The notes: generated from the sequence alone by a model not told the origin. Positions 1-6,558 are shown, counted from the stretch's first letter. The stretch: 9,494 bases of DNA from Methylococcaceae bacterium (GCA_005779525.1 SXIZ01000236.1:1-9494); one strand, 5' to 3'. Numbers and translations are program-made.

Positions 1-564
1 CCTGGATTTGTGTTGTATGCCATTATGGATTTTGTGGTCGATAATTATTTACCGGTTTTAGGTACCTTACAAAATCGCTTTGATGTGCTGGAAATGGCCA
101 TTTTTGAAAATCGCCCTAGCCGACAAACCATGGAAGAACTTTATCAATTAAAACGCGAACTGCTATTATTGGAGAGTGCCATCACCCCAGTGATCGACAT
201 TTGCAACGAGTTGATGCGTTTTCATAATGATTTTATCCCCAAAGATGTGCGTCCGTATTTTCGAGATGTCGCTGACCATATCAAACGCATAGACCGCTCC
301 ATCGACGGAATGCGTGAAATGCTGATTTCCGCAATGCAAGTACATTTGACCTTCGAAACCGTCAGACAAAATGAAGTGGTCAAACGCTTAGCGGGTTGGG
401 GGGCGATTTTAGCCATTCCGACCATGGTGTTTAGCTGGTACGGCATGAATTTTAAATATATGCCTGAGCTTAACTGGGAATACAGCTATCCGCTGGTCAT
501 TAGTGGTGTGCTATTGGGCAGCTTAGGCTTATTTTTACGTTTGAAAAAATCTGGTTGGCTGTGA
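1..564 (+). CDS. corA: CorA-family magnesium/cobalt transporter, C-terminal part
   Basis: Inner-membrane homopentameric channel for Mg2+ (also Co2+ and Ni2+) uptake. The reading frame is open at the left edge (Pro-Gly-Phe before a GTG at 10), so the real start lies outside the window. About 187 residues are visible, whereas the family is usually a little over 300. What remains is the end of the helical cytoplasmic domain, rich in charged heptad-like helices, followed by two membrane segments. The first ends in the signature YGMNF, the CorA selectivity-filter GMN motif, and the loop MPELNW matches the family's periplasmic loop. The second runs from about YPLVISGVLL to GLFLRL, and the protein ends in a short basic tail (KKSGWL). 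The next gene starts 55 bp downstream on the same strand, with no obvious terminator between them. The family call is very secure. Confidence 0.96.
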   Translation, partial: PGFVLYAIMDFVVDNYLPVLGTLQNRFDVLEMAIFENRPSRQTMEELYQLKRELLLLESAITPVIDICNELMRFHNDFIPKDVRPYFRDVADHIKRIDRSIDGMREMLISAMQVHLTFETVRQNEVVKRLAGWGAILAIPTMVFSWYGMNFKYMPELNWEYSYPLVISGVLLGSLGLFLRLKKSGWL

Positions 565-619
565 ACAGGCGCTGCATATGTTCTCCCGCAACTCTTTAAC
601 CTTAACCTCCTAGCTGACC

Positions 620-2113
620 ATGCAACAAGCTTCCACCAATCATGAATTACACCATGAAATCTTCGGCTCTATTCTAGACCGCACCGAGTTAAGTCCGTAT
701 TTATTACTGAGTGCACATGACTACACTAGCGCGTTGAAACAAGCCACTAAAATGATGGGGAACCGTGGCTTTGACGTCATCGCCTCGGGTGAGTTACCCC
801 AGAGTGAAAAGCTGCGCGCCTGTAATTATTATCTGCAAGCACATAATTATTTTTTACATTGGATTTCGCCTTTTGTAAAACAGCAGTTACAGCGCCTGAT
901 TCAGTTGGCATCCCCCAATCTTAGCCATTATCAAAATTGTGAACAGGCGTTAACTGCGCTGGAAACGACCTTATTAGATGCAGATTTCCTCGCGTTGGTA
1001 AGTCAGGACCCGCGGCATTTATTTTTAATGGCCTCCTCCTGTAAATATCCCGAAGTCTTCCTCGACTATCCGTCTGGTAGCATCACAATCTCGAAAACCT
1101 GGCAACAAGCGGCGTGTGCCTTATTAAAACTGGCGCATCTAATCAAATCTATTGAGGAAGATAGTCAAGATATCAACGATTTTGCACAGTTAGGCGTTTT
1201 TCTAGAGGCTGAACAACAAAGTCTGAATGATTTGTATCGTTACGACTGGGAAAATCCCAAACATATTCCCGCCAGCGAACCTGCGCAACAAGCCTTTGTC
1301 AAAATTTCCAGTTTTTTTCACAAATTACGCGAATCCTTGTACCCCGATAGCAGTGCTCCCGGGTTAATCTTTGATAGTGGCGATGGTGTGCGAGTGAATA
1401 TTCTGGAAATTAAAGCGCGTTTAAAAAGCCCAGAAAGTATGTTTACCAAATTGGCAAAAGATATGGAAGGTGAAGCGTTTGATATTCGCGATATTTTAGC
1501 CTTAACCTTTATTTTGCGCGAAAAAGAAGACACCTTAAAACTCTTTCATGCCTTGCAAAAACGTGGCGTGATCCTGCAAGAAAACACCGCTTCTCATTCG
1601 ATCACGCAAACCTTATTTGACGACCCAGAAAGTATGCTGGAAGCCGTGCAACGCTTAATGATCAGTCTCGCCCAAAGTGCTGGCAGTGATACTTTGCCCA
1701 CGGAAGCGGAATTATTAGCCAATGCGACTGCCTTTTATGACGCCCTCAGCGTTAATGCCGCTAAAAATCAACATTCTTCTCAAGGGCACCGCAAATTTCA
1801 ATGCAAATTGGCCTATTCGCTGGCGATTCATCGTAACCTGGAAACCCATAAAATCTTAATTCCCGGCACCGACGCCTACGCCAATCGCCATGCACTCCGC
1901 AAAACCACACAGCAACATACCCTGGGGGTGGAACTGCGCATTTCTGACCAGCATAGTTGGCAGGATTCGGAACGGGTCGGCGATTCCCACCACGATGCGT
2001 ATAAATTTAGACAATTGCTTGCCGTATTAAACCGGGTATTTAAGCATGTCTTCTATTTTCCCAGCACTCAAATTTCGCAGCTGCGCCAAGATCAAGCACG
2101 TTTATTCCAGTAA
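620..2113 (+). CDS. Uncharacterised protein with a divergent RelA/SpoT-like nucleotidyltransferase domain
   Basis: 497 residues, soluble, no signal peptide or membrane segment. I do not recognise a named family. Residues 1-250 look mostly helical and are unassigned. The C-terminal half resembles a RelA/SpoT synthetase domain. R267, K269, S273 and K277 reproduce the RxKxxxSxxxK pattern of (p)ppGpp synthetases exactly. D291 in DILALTFIL sits where the catalytic Asp of DLLAIRVIV-type strands is. F393-Q394 could stand for the guanine-stacking Tyr-Gln of NGYQS. VELRI (E438) resembles the VEIQIR strand, with E451, H457 and Y461-K462 following at nearly the family's spacing. Differences are T296 in place of the Arg after the Asp strand and about 55 extra residues between Asp and the aromatic residue. 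A (d)NTP-dependent pyrophosphokinase or a degenerate relative is inferred, not shown. There is no clear Shine-Dalgarno; the first ATG of the frame was used. Confidence 0.6.
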   Translation: MQQASTNHELHHEIFGSILDRTELSPYLLLSAHDYTSALKQATKMMGNRGFDVIASGELPQSEKLRACNYYLQAHNYFLHWISPFVKQQLQRLIQLASPNLSHYQNCEQALTALETTLLDADFLALVSQDPRHLFLMASSCKYPEVFLDYPSGSITISKTWQQAACALLKLAHLIKSIEEDSQDINDFAQLGVFLEAEQQSLNDLYRYDWENPKHIPASEPAQQAFVKISSFFHKLRESLYPDSSAPGLIFDSGDGVRVNILEIKARLKSPESMFTKLAKDMEGEAFDIRDILALTFILREKEDTLKLFHALQKRGVILQENTASHSITQTLFDDPESMLEAVQRLMISLAQSAGSDTLPTEAELLANATAFYDALSVNAAKNQHSSQGHRKFQCKLAYSLAIHRNLETHKILIPGTDAYANRHALRKTTQQHTLGVELRISDQHSWQDSERVGDSHHDAYKFRQLLAVLNRVFKHVFYFPSTQISQLRQDQARLFQ

Positions 2114-2179
2114 GCAATCTTAAATTACGATATGCTGTGTTCACTGTCTTAGTTTTGCGGACCGATATCAACACATTTT

Positions 2180-3535
2180 ATGGATTGGAACAGCTTACTC
2201 AATACCCATCGGCTGGGCAAAAAGCCCGCGAAACAAGAATTAGGTCGCTCCCCCTTTAATTCCGATCACGATAAAATCATCTTTTCCAGTGCCTTTCGGC
2301 GCTTGGGTAAAAAAACCCAAGTCCACCCCATGGCGACCAACGACCATATTCACAACCGTTTAACTCATAGCTTGGAAGTTGCCTGTGTGGGACGTAGTTT
2401 AGGCATCCGGGTAGGCCACGCGTTAATGGAGAAACACCGCCTGCCACCGGGATTTTTACCCACCGACATTGGCGATATCGTGCAATCAGCGTGCTTAGCT
2501 CACGATATCGGTAATCCTCCGTTTGGTCATACCGGCGAAGAAGCTATTCGCAATTGGTTCGCCCAAGATGGTCAACCGTATTTAACCGGGCTTACTGCAG
2601 AGGAACAGGCGGACCTATTGAATTTTGAAGGCAATGCGCAAGGTTTAAGAGTACTTACAACTAGCGAATATCACCCCTACGCGGGCGGCATGCGCTTGAC
2701 TTATGCAACCTTAGGCGCCTTTATCAAATATCCCTGGACCGCCGCCCCAGCAAATCACGGTCTACGCCCCAAGCCCAAATACGGTGTGTTTCAAGCAGAA
2801 TTAGCCATTTTTGAAGAAATCGCGCGGGCCGTGGGCTTACCCCAACTGGGAGAGCATTGGTATAGCCGCCATCCGTTGGTGTATCTAATGGAAGCTGCCG
2901 ACGATTTTTGCTACGGCATTTTGGATTTAGAAGACGGCTTAGCCATGGAAATTCTAAGCTGGGAAGAAATATTTGCCATCCTGCAACCCGTCTTGGAAAG
3001 CACCAAAATGCCGGAAGTGTATTCCGAACTTGAGCAAGCTGCACCCAAACGTAAACCAGAAATTATTCGCGGACAAATCATCTCAGCCTATATTGACGCA
3101 GCTGCACAAGCATTTATGCAGCATGAGGACGAGCTATTTCAAGGCATCCCCGCAGATTTAATTGGCTTATGCCCAGAACTGATTCGCCATTCGGTGCATA
3201 GCGCCAAAGAAACTGCCAAACACAAAATTTTTGCGCATCCCCGTAAAATCGAAGTTGAAATTGGCGCATATTACGTTATTTCAACGCTCTTAGAGGTCAT
3301 GTGTGCCGCTGTTGAACAATGGGTGAGCCACCCCAAAGACATTTCTTTTAAAAGTAAACGCGTGATTGATTTAATAGGTGCCAATAGTTTTGACCCGCGC
3401 ATCACTGCCACAGATTCGAGACATTCCCCTAAATATCTAGCCTTGATGCGGGTATTGGATTTTATCAGCGGCATGACGGATCATTATGCAACGTATATGG
3501 CAAAGCAATTTAACGGCATGGGAGACTCACGTTAG
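2180..3535 (+). CDS. dgt: dGTPase-like dNTP triphosphohydrolase (HD superfamily)
   Basis: Cytosolic enzyme that hydrolyses dGTP, or other dNTPs, to the deoxynucleoside and inorganic triphosphate. The start is typical of the family (FSSAFRRLGKKTQVHP near residues 35-50, with RLTHSLEV after it). The metal ligands of the HD fold are visible: H63 in RLTHS, H108-D109 in LAHDIGNPPFGHTGE, and D241 (or D242) in LMEAADDFCYGILDLEDG. At 451 residues it is close to E. coli Dgt (about 505) but somewhat shorter. It begins 66 bp after the RelA/SpoT-like gene on the same strand, and no terminator is visible between them, so co-transcription is plausible. No good ribosome binding site precedes the ATG. Substrate preference (dGTP or broad dNTP) cannot be read from sequence alone. 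Confidence 0.93.
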   Translation: MDWNSLLNTHRLGKKPAKQELGRSPFNSDHDKIIFSSAFRRLGKKTQVHPMATNDHIHNRLTHSLEVACVGRSLGIRVGHALMEKHRLPPGFLPTDIGDIVQSACLAHDIGNPPFGHTGEEAIRNWFAQDGQPYLTGLTAEEQADLLNFEGNAQGLRVLTTSEYHPYAGGMRLTYATLGAFIKYPWTAAPANHGLRPKPKYGVFQAELAIFEEIARAVGLPQLGEHWYSRHPLVYLMEAADDFCYGILDLEDGLAMEILSWEEIFAILQPVLESTKMPEVYSELEQAAPKRKPEIIRGQIISAYIDAAAQAFMQHEDELFQGIPADLIGLCPELIRHSVHSAKETAKHKIFAHPRKIEVEIGAYYVISTLLEVMCAAVEQWVSHPKDISFKSKRVIDLIGANSFDPRITATDSRHSPKYLALMRVLDFISGMTDHYATYMAKQFNGMGDSR

Positions 3536-3636
3536 CCTTGCTATTCTGGCTAAAAGCGTTGGCTATTCAGCTGCAGTCAAGTAGATTTCAAGTACCTTTG
3601 CCACACCGTACACTCAGCATCTTAACCCCCTGACGC

Positions 3637-3641
3637 AGGAG
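3637..3641 (+). promoter_or_regulatory. Shine-Dalgarno AGGAG for the RNase T2 gene
   Basis: AGGAG lies six bases before the ATG at 3648. It is the clearest ribosome binding site on the plus strand of this window and fixes that start. The genes on either side lack such a site. Confidence 0.8.
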
Positions 3642-3647
3642 CTAATC

Positions 3648-4286
3648 ATGTTATATCGTCTACTCTTAGTCTACCTTTGTAGCTTTAGTGTCTGGCACAC
3701 TGGTTTTACGCAATCAGCGCCGGAATTTGATTTTTATGTTTTAAGCCTATCCTGGTCGCCAGAATTCTGTGCGGTCAAACCGGACAACCGTCAGTGCGGA
3801 CGCGGATATGGCCTTGTGTTACATGGCTTATGGCCACAAAATGAGCGCGGTTACCCGCAAGATTGCTCTAGTGAACGCTTACCAGGACAACTGTTGCAAA
3901 GCTTTACCGACCTTTATCCCGATACCGGACTCGCATTTCATGGATGGAAAAAACACGGTACCTGCTCTGGCCTCAGTCCCAAAAATTATTTACAACTGTC
4001 ACAAACCTTAAAAAACCAATTTGTCACTCCTGCACCGCTACAAGCATTGAGTTCGCCATTACGTATCAATGCCCAGGAATTACAAGCCCAAATTGTCGCC
4101 GCCAATCCAAGACTTACACCAGCAGCGATACTATTCTCCTGCGCTGATAGTGGCCGCTTTTTACAGGAGATTTATGTCTGCTACGATGCCCAAGGTGAAC
4201 ATGCGACTTCCTGTAGTGCGGAAATGCAACGCCGCAGCCAAAAAAGTTGTGGTCAAGGGAGTTTTTTGGTTCGGAACTTACGCTAA
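3648..4286 (+). CDS. Secreted RNase T2 family ribonuclease (RNase I-like)
   Basis: Non-specific endoribonuclease family that cleaves RNA through 2',3'-cyclic phosphates. In gammaproteobacteria it is usually periplasmic, like E. coli RNase I (rna). The protein has 212 residues with an N-terminal signal peptide: hydrophobic residues 5-20 and a likely cut after TQSA near residue 24. Catalytic site 1 is VLHGLWPQ at 57-64 (H59). Catalytic site 2 is FHGWKKHGTC at 97-106 (H98, K102, H103). Several cysteines are placed to form disulfides (C41, C50, C73, C106, C165, C178, C189, C201). Oddity: the usual site 2 reads HEWxKHG, and here the Glu is Gly99, so activity may be lowered or altered. The gene stands alone with its own good ribosome binding site; a strong hairpin follows 45 bp after the stop. 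Confidence 0.93.
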   Translation: MLYRLLLVYLCSFSVWHTGFTQSAPEFDFYVLSLSWSPEFCAVKPDNRQCGRGYGLVLHGLWPQNERGYPQDCSSERLPGQLLQSFTDLYPDTGLAFHGWKKHGTCSGLSPKNYLQLSQTLKNQFVTPAPLQALSSPLRINAQELQAQIVAANPRLTPAAILFSCADSGRFLQEIYVCYDAQGEHATSCSAEMQRRSQKSCGQGSFLVRNLR

Positions 4287-4330
4287 GCAGTAACGCCTTA
4301 CCAAATCCTGCAAAAATAGTAGGAAACGCC

Positions 4331-4363
4331 GCGCAAAAATTGCGCAACAGACAATTTTTGCGC
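4331..4363. terminator. Hairpin downstream of the RNase gene, possible terminator
   Basis: A perfect 12-bp inverted repeat, GCGCAAAAATTG (4331-4342) against CAATTTTTGCGC (4352-4363), with a 9-base loop. The left arm can instead pair with TTGCGC at 4340-4345, giving a small competing hairpin. No T-run follows either side, so it is not a textbook intrinsic terminator; the T5 lies inside the right arm. It may end transcription of the RNase gene, protect its mRNA 3' end, or be a protein-binding site. Confidence 0.45.
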
Positions 4364-4485
4364 TGTGTATCACGTTTTAATGGCAAGCAGAATCTAGTTA
4401 AGTGCAGGTGAACTTGCTGATACCCAGCTTACCAAGCCGCTGTTGGCAGCAATTTTGACAGTTAACGCCAGCGCCTAAAGCCTAG

Positions 4486-4501
4486 TGGCACTATAATTGC
4501 T
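4486..4501 (+). promoter_or_regulatory. Sigma-54 (RpoN) type -24/-12 promoter candidate
   Basis: TGGCAC, five bases, then TTGCT: this agrees with the RpoN consensus TGGCAC-N5-TTGCW, including the exact 10-base spacing between the GG and GC pairs. A TATAAT (4492-4497) overlaps it but has no -35 element at 16-18 bp; the TTGACA at 4455-4460 is 31 bp away, so a sigma-70 reading is poor. Transcription would start near 4512, run through the palindromic element and enter the transpeptidase gene. No enhancer-binding site was identified, and a chance match cannot be excluded. Confidence 0.5.
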
Positions 4502-4532
4502 CTCTTTAGCTTTTAACCTAGAAAGAGCAGTT

Positions 4533-4592
4533 AGTCCTATAAATTCCGTTCGTGCTGAGCTTAGTCGAAGCATGAGCGGAATTTATAGGACT
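4533..4592 (+). repeat. Internal REP-like hairpin unit 1
   Basis: The arms at 4533-4548 and 4577-4592 pair perfectly over 16 bp (AGTCCTATAAATTCCG). Eight further pairs continue inward to 4556/4569, two of them G-U if read as plus-strand RNA. The loop is GAGCTTAGTCGA (4557-4568). Confidence 0.8.
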
Positions 4593-4604
4593 TACCCAAC
4601 GGAT

Positions 4605-4666
4605 GAAAGCTTGAAACACCGTCCATGCTTCGACACTGCTCAGCACGAACGGTGTTTCAAGCTTTC
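4605..4666 (-). repeat. Internal REP-like hairpin unit 2, inverted relative to unit 1
   Basis: The arms at 4605-4622 and 4649-4666 pair perfectly over 18 bp. On the minus strand the core reads GTTCGTGCTGAGC, then GTCGAAGCATG, matching unit 1; the outer stems of the two units are unrelated in sequence. Two plus-strand C/A mismatches in the stem become G-U pairs in minus-strand RNA, so this unit folds best from the opposite strand to unit 1. Confidence 0.78.
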
Positions 4667-4725
4667 TACTGCTCTTTCTAGGTTTTAACCCTTGCTCATC
4701 CTGTTCATTAAACTTAACACCGCTG

Positions 4726-6102
4726 ATGCAAAACTATTACTTTATGTCCACATTATCGATTACCCCAAGACCTGCGGCACCCCAACGCTCCCCTCAATAT
4801 TCCACCTTCCCTGCTTGGATTAAGCTACTTAATCTACTAGTATTATTAAGTAGTTTGAATGCATGTAGTAGTTTCAAATTGTTTGATGACGATTTGGTTA
4901 CCCCGCAAATTACTGAGCCCGCTGAAATCTCCACCATCGAAAGTCACGAATTTAAGCTGAGTGAGGACAGTTCTGTCTTAGGCAAACTCGCAACAGTGCC
5001 GATTCGGGAGGGTGATACCTTGTCTGATTTAGCCAGACACTATGGCCTGGGGTTACAACATCTTAGTGAAGCCAATCCGGCATTAGAGCCCTGGACTCCG
5101 CCACCGGGAGTACAGGCGGTGCTCCCCACGCATTTCATCTTACCGGATGCGCCGCGCAAAGGCATAGTCATTAATTTAGCCAGCATGCGTTTATTTTATT
5201 TTGCGCATCCCGATAAATTAATCACTTATCCAGTCGGCATTGGCAAAGAAGGCCGCTCCACCCCGACGGGTTTGATGAAAATCGAACGCAAAACGCAACA
5301 TCCGGTGTGGTATGTGCCTGAATCCATTCGCAACGACCATGCGCGTAAAGGTGATCCACTGCCTGCATCAGTTCCGGCGGGTCCGGATAATCCCTTGGGA
5401 GATTATGCATTTTATCTCAGTGAACCCAGTTACTTAATCCATGGCACCAACAAACCCTACAGCATAGGGCTACGAGCCAGTAACGGTTGCATACGCCTGT
5501 ATCCCGAAAACATTGATGACCTTTTTAAACGCGTCCCCGAAAAAACCCCAGTAAAAATTGTCAATCAACCCTATCTCTTTGGCACGTTGGACGGCTTACC
5601 GTATGTCGAAGCGCACGCCCCTTATGAAGAATTAAACGATAAACAAACCAAGAAAAATTTTGTACAAAAATTAAAACAATGGGAAAAAAAGCAACATCAA
5701 GCGTTAGATTGGCCAAAAATAGAAACCACGCTGCAACAAGCGCGCGGGATCCCCGTTCCGATCTTGGAAAACAGCCCCACGGTTGCCGAGATGATCAGTC
5801 AAGCGGTTAATTTAAGTCACCCTGAGCGCCTTTATTTACAACCCGAAAGCGATGCCCTGCCCTCTAGCAAAAATTGGTATGTCTTAGCAGAAAAAGACCT
5901 AGGCCCACTGGAAGCACAACGTTTAGCGGCCATGCTCAACCACCAAGGTCCTCGCATTCCCGCGCTTTCGGTACAGCAAGATGGAAGTTACCAAGTCCTA
6001 GCAGGCCCATACAGTGACGCCAAAAGTGCAAAAGCCAGCATGAAACGCATGAAGATTGATTTGGAATTGGCAGGCAAAATTATTCCTCCGGCAGAGCATT
6101 AA
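4726..6102 (+). CDS. L,D-transpeptidase lipoprotein with LysM, YkuD and SPOR domains
   Basis: Periplasmic enzyme of the ErfK/YbiS/YcfS type that makes 3-3 peptidoglycan cross-links or attaches proteins to meso-diaminopimelate. The 458 residues begin with a long N-region and a hydrophobic stretch ending LSSLNAC, a lipobox-like site with C47 as the probable lipidated residue. A LysM peptidoglycan-binding domain spans about 91-140 (VPIREGDTLSDLARHYGL). The YkuD domain spans about 146-279, with H239 in IHGTNKPYSIG and the catalytic S252-N253-G254-C255-I256-R257. A charged linker leads to a SPOR-like domain at about 383-455 (NWYVLAEKDLGPLEAQRLAA ... YQVLAGPYSDAKSAK), which in other proteins binds denuded septal glycan. 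Initiation at 4726 or at the ATG at 4744 is undecided, as neither has a Shine-Dalgarno. The gene converges on the GNAT gene, with nine bases between the stop codons. Confidence 0.92.
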   Translation: MQNYYFMSTLSITPRPAAPQRSPQYSTFPAWIKLLNLLVLLSSLNACSSFKLFDDDLVTPQITEPAEISTIESHEFKLSEDSSVLGKLATVPIREGDTLSDLARHYGLGLQHLSEANPALEPWTPPPGVQAVLPTHFILPDAPRKGIVINLASMRLFYFAHPDKLITYPVGIGKEGRSTPTGLMKIERKTQHPVWYVPESIRNDHARKGDPLPASVPAGPDNPLGDYAFYLSEPSYLIHGTNKPYSIGLRASNGCIRLYPENIDDLFKRVPEKTPVKIVNQPYLFGTLDGLPYVEAHAPYEELNDKQTKKNFVQKLKQWEKKQHQALDWPKIETTLQQARGIPVPILENSPTVAEMISQAVNLSHPERLYLQPESDALPSSKNWYVLAEKDLGPLEAQRLAAMLNHQGPRIPALSVQQDGSYQVLAGPYSDAKSAKASMKRMKIDLELAGKIIPPAEH

Positions 6103-6111
6103 ATCGTATTA

Positions 6112-6558
6112 TCAAGCTAACATTAAGCGCATTACTTGCATGCTGGATAAGGTAAATCCCTGACGCGCATAAAAGCGCTGTGCTGCAATATTATCCGCAT
6201 CGGTCAACAAAGTAATGCGTTTACACCCCTGCTGTTGTGCAAAATCTATGGCATAGTTTAAAAGCTGGGTCCCAACACCCGCACCACGAGTCTCTGCAAA
6301 CACCGCCATATCTTCGAGCAAAGCCACGCGTTCACCCAAGGCCGTCGACACGGTATACAACAGATTTAGCATCGCTAAAATTTCCTGCCCTTCGCGATAG
6401 ACCAAGATCACACCCAACTCCGGGTTATTGATAATCCGCGTAAGCCCTTGAGTTTGAGCTGCAGGATTGGGTACGAACTCCACCTCCTGACTAAACAGCT
6501 CCGCCAGCAACTTACAGAGCACTGGAATATCGGCAAGCGTGGCGGGGGTGATATGCAT
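6112..6558 (-). CDS. GNAT-family N-acetyltransferase
   Basis: Cytosolic acetyl-CoA-dependent N-acetyltransferase of unknown substrate, 148 residues, about the size of a single GNAT domain. The start is typical (ITPATLADIPVLCKLLAELF). Motif A is visible as LEDMAVFAETRGAGVGTQLL (81-100): the beta-strand followed by the RGxGVG pyrophosphate-binding loop. Motif B is NIAAQRFYARQGF (123-135), with the tyrosine that commonly serves as general acid. GGAG (complement of 6567-6570) lies eight bases before the ATG and supports this start. No terminator fits in the nine bases shared with the convergent transpeptidase gene, so the two transcripts probably overlap. Confidence 0.93.
   Translation of the reverse strand: MHITPATLADIPVLCKLLAELFSQEVEFVPNPAAQTQGLTRIINNPELGVILVYREGQEILAMLNLLYTVSTALGERVALLEDMAVFAETRGAGVGTQLLNYAIDFAQQQGCKRITLLTDADNIAAQRFYARQGFTLSSMQVMRLMLA

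Larger units (their letters stand above)
4517..4682. mobile_element. MITE/REP-like nested palindromic element
   Basis: A 166-bp non-coding element. Its ends are perfect 15-bp inverted repeats (CCTAGAAAGAGCAGT at 4517-4531 and its complement at 4668-4682). TTTTAA stands immediately outside both ends (4511-4516 and 4683-4688), as expected of a target-site duplication. Inside are two long hairpins (4533-4592 and 4605-4666), so a single strand would fold as a three-way junction. The hairpin cores resemble a widespread bacterial interspersed repeat of the type TTCGTGCTGAGCTTGTCGAAGC. No transposase is nearby, so mobilisation would have to be in trans. The 63-codon open frame across it (4497-4688) is only repeat sequence. 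Confidence 0.75.

Noticed and set aside
2724..3044. 106-codon minus-strand open frame inside the dgt gene
   Set aside because: It lies opposite a well-supported gene with clear HD motifs, resembles no recognised protein, and is best explained as an antisense shadow.
3532..3555. Possible terminator TAGCC ... GGCTA after the dgt gene
   Set aside because: The stem is only 5 bp with a 10-base loop and no T-run; too weak to call.
4114..4386. 90-codon minus-strand open frame overlapping the RNase gene
   Set aside because: It covers the conserved RNase T2 C-terminus and the hairpin, with no recognisable motif; an antisense shadow.
4455..4497. Sigma-70 promoter made of TTGACA (4455-4460) and TATAAT (4492-4497)
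   Set aside because: The spacer is 31 bp, far from the usual 16-18, so the two hexamers cannot work together; the sigma-54 reading fits better.
4497..4688. 63-codon open frame across the palindromic element
   Set aside because: It begins inside the promoter region with a non-ATG codon, lacks a ribosome binding site, and is entirely the translation of the inverted repeats.
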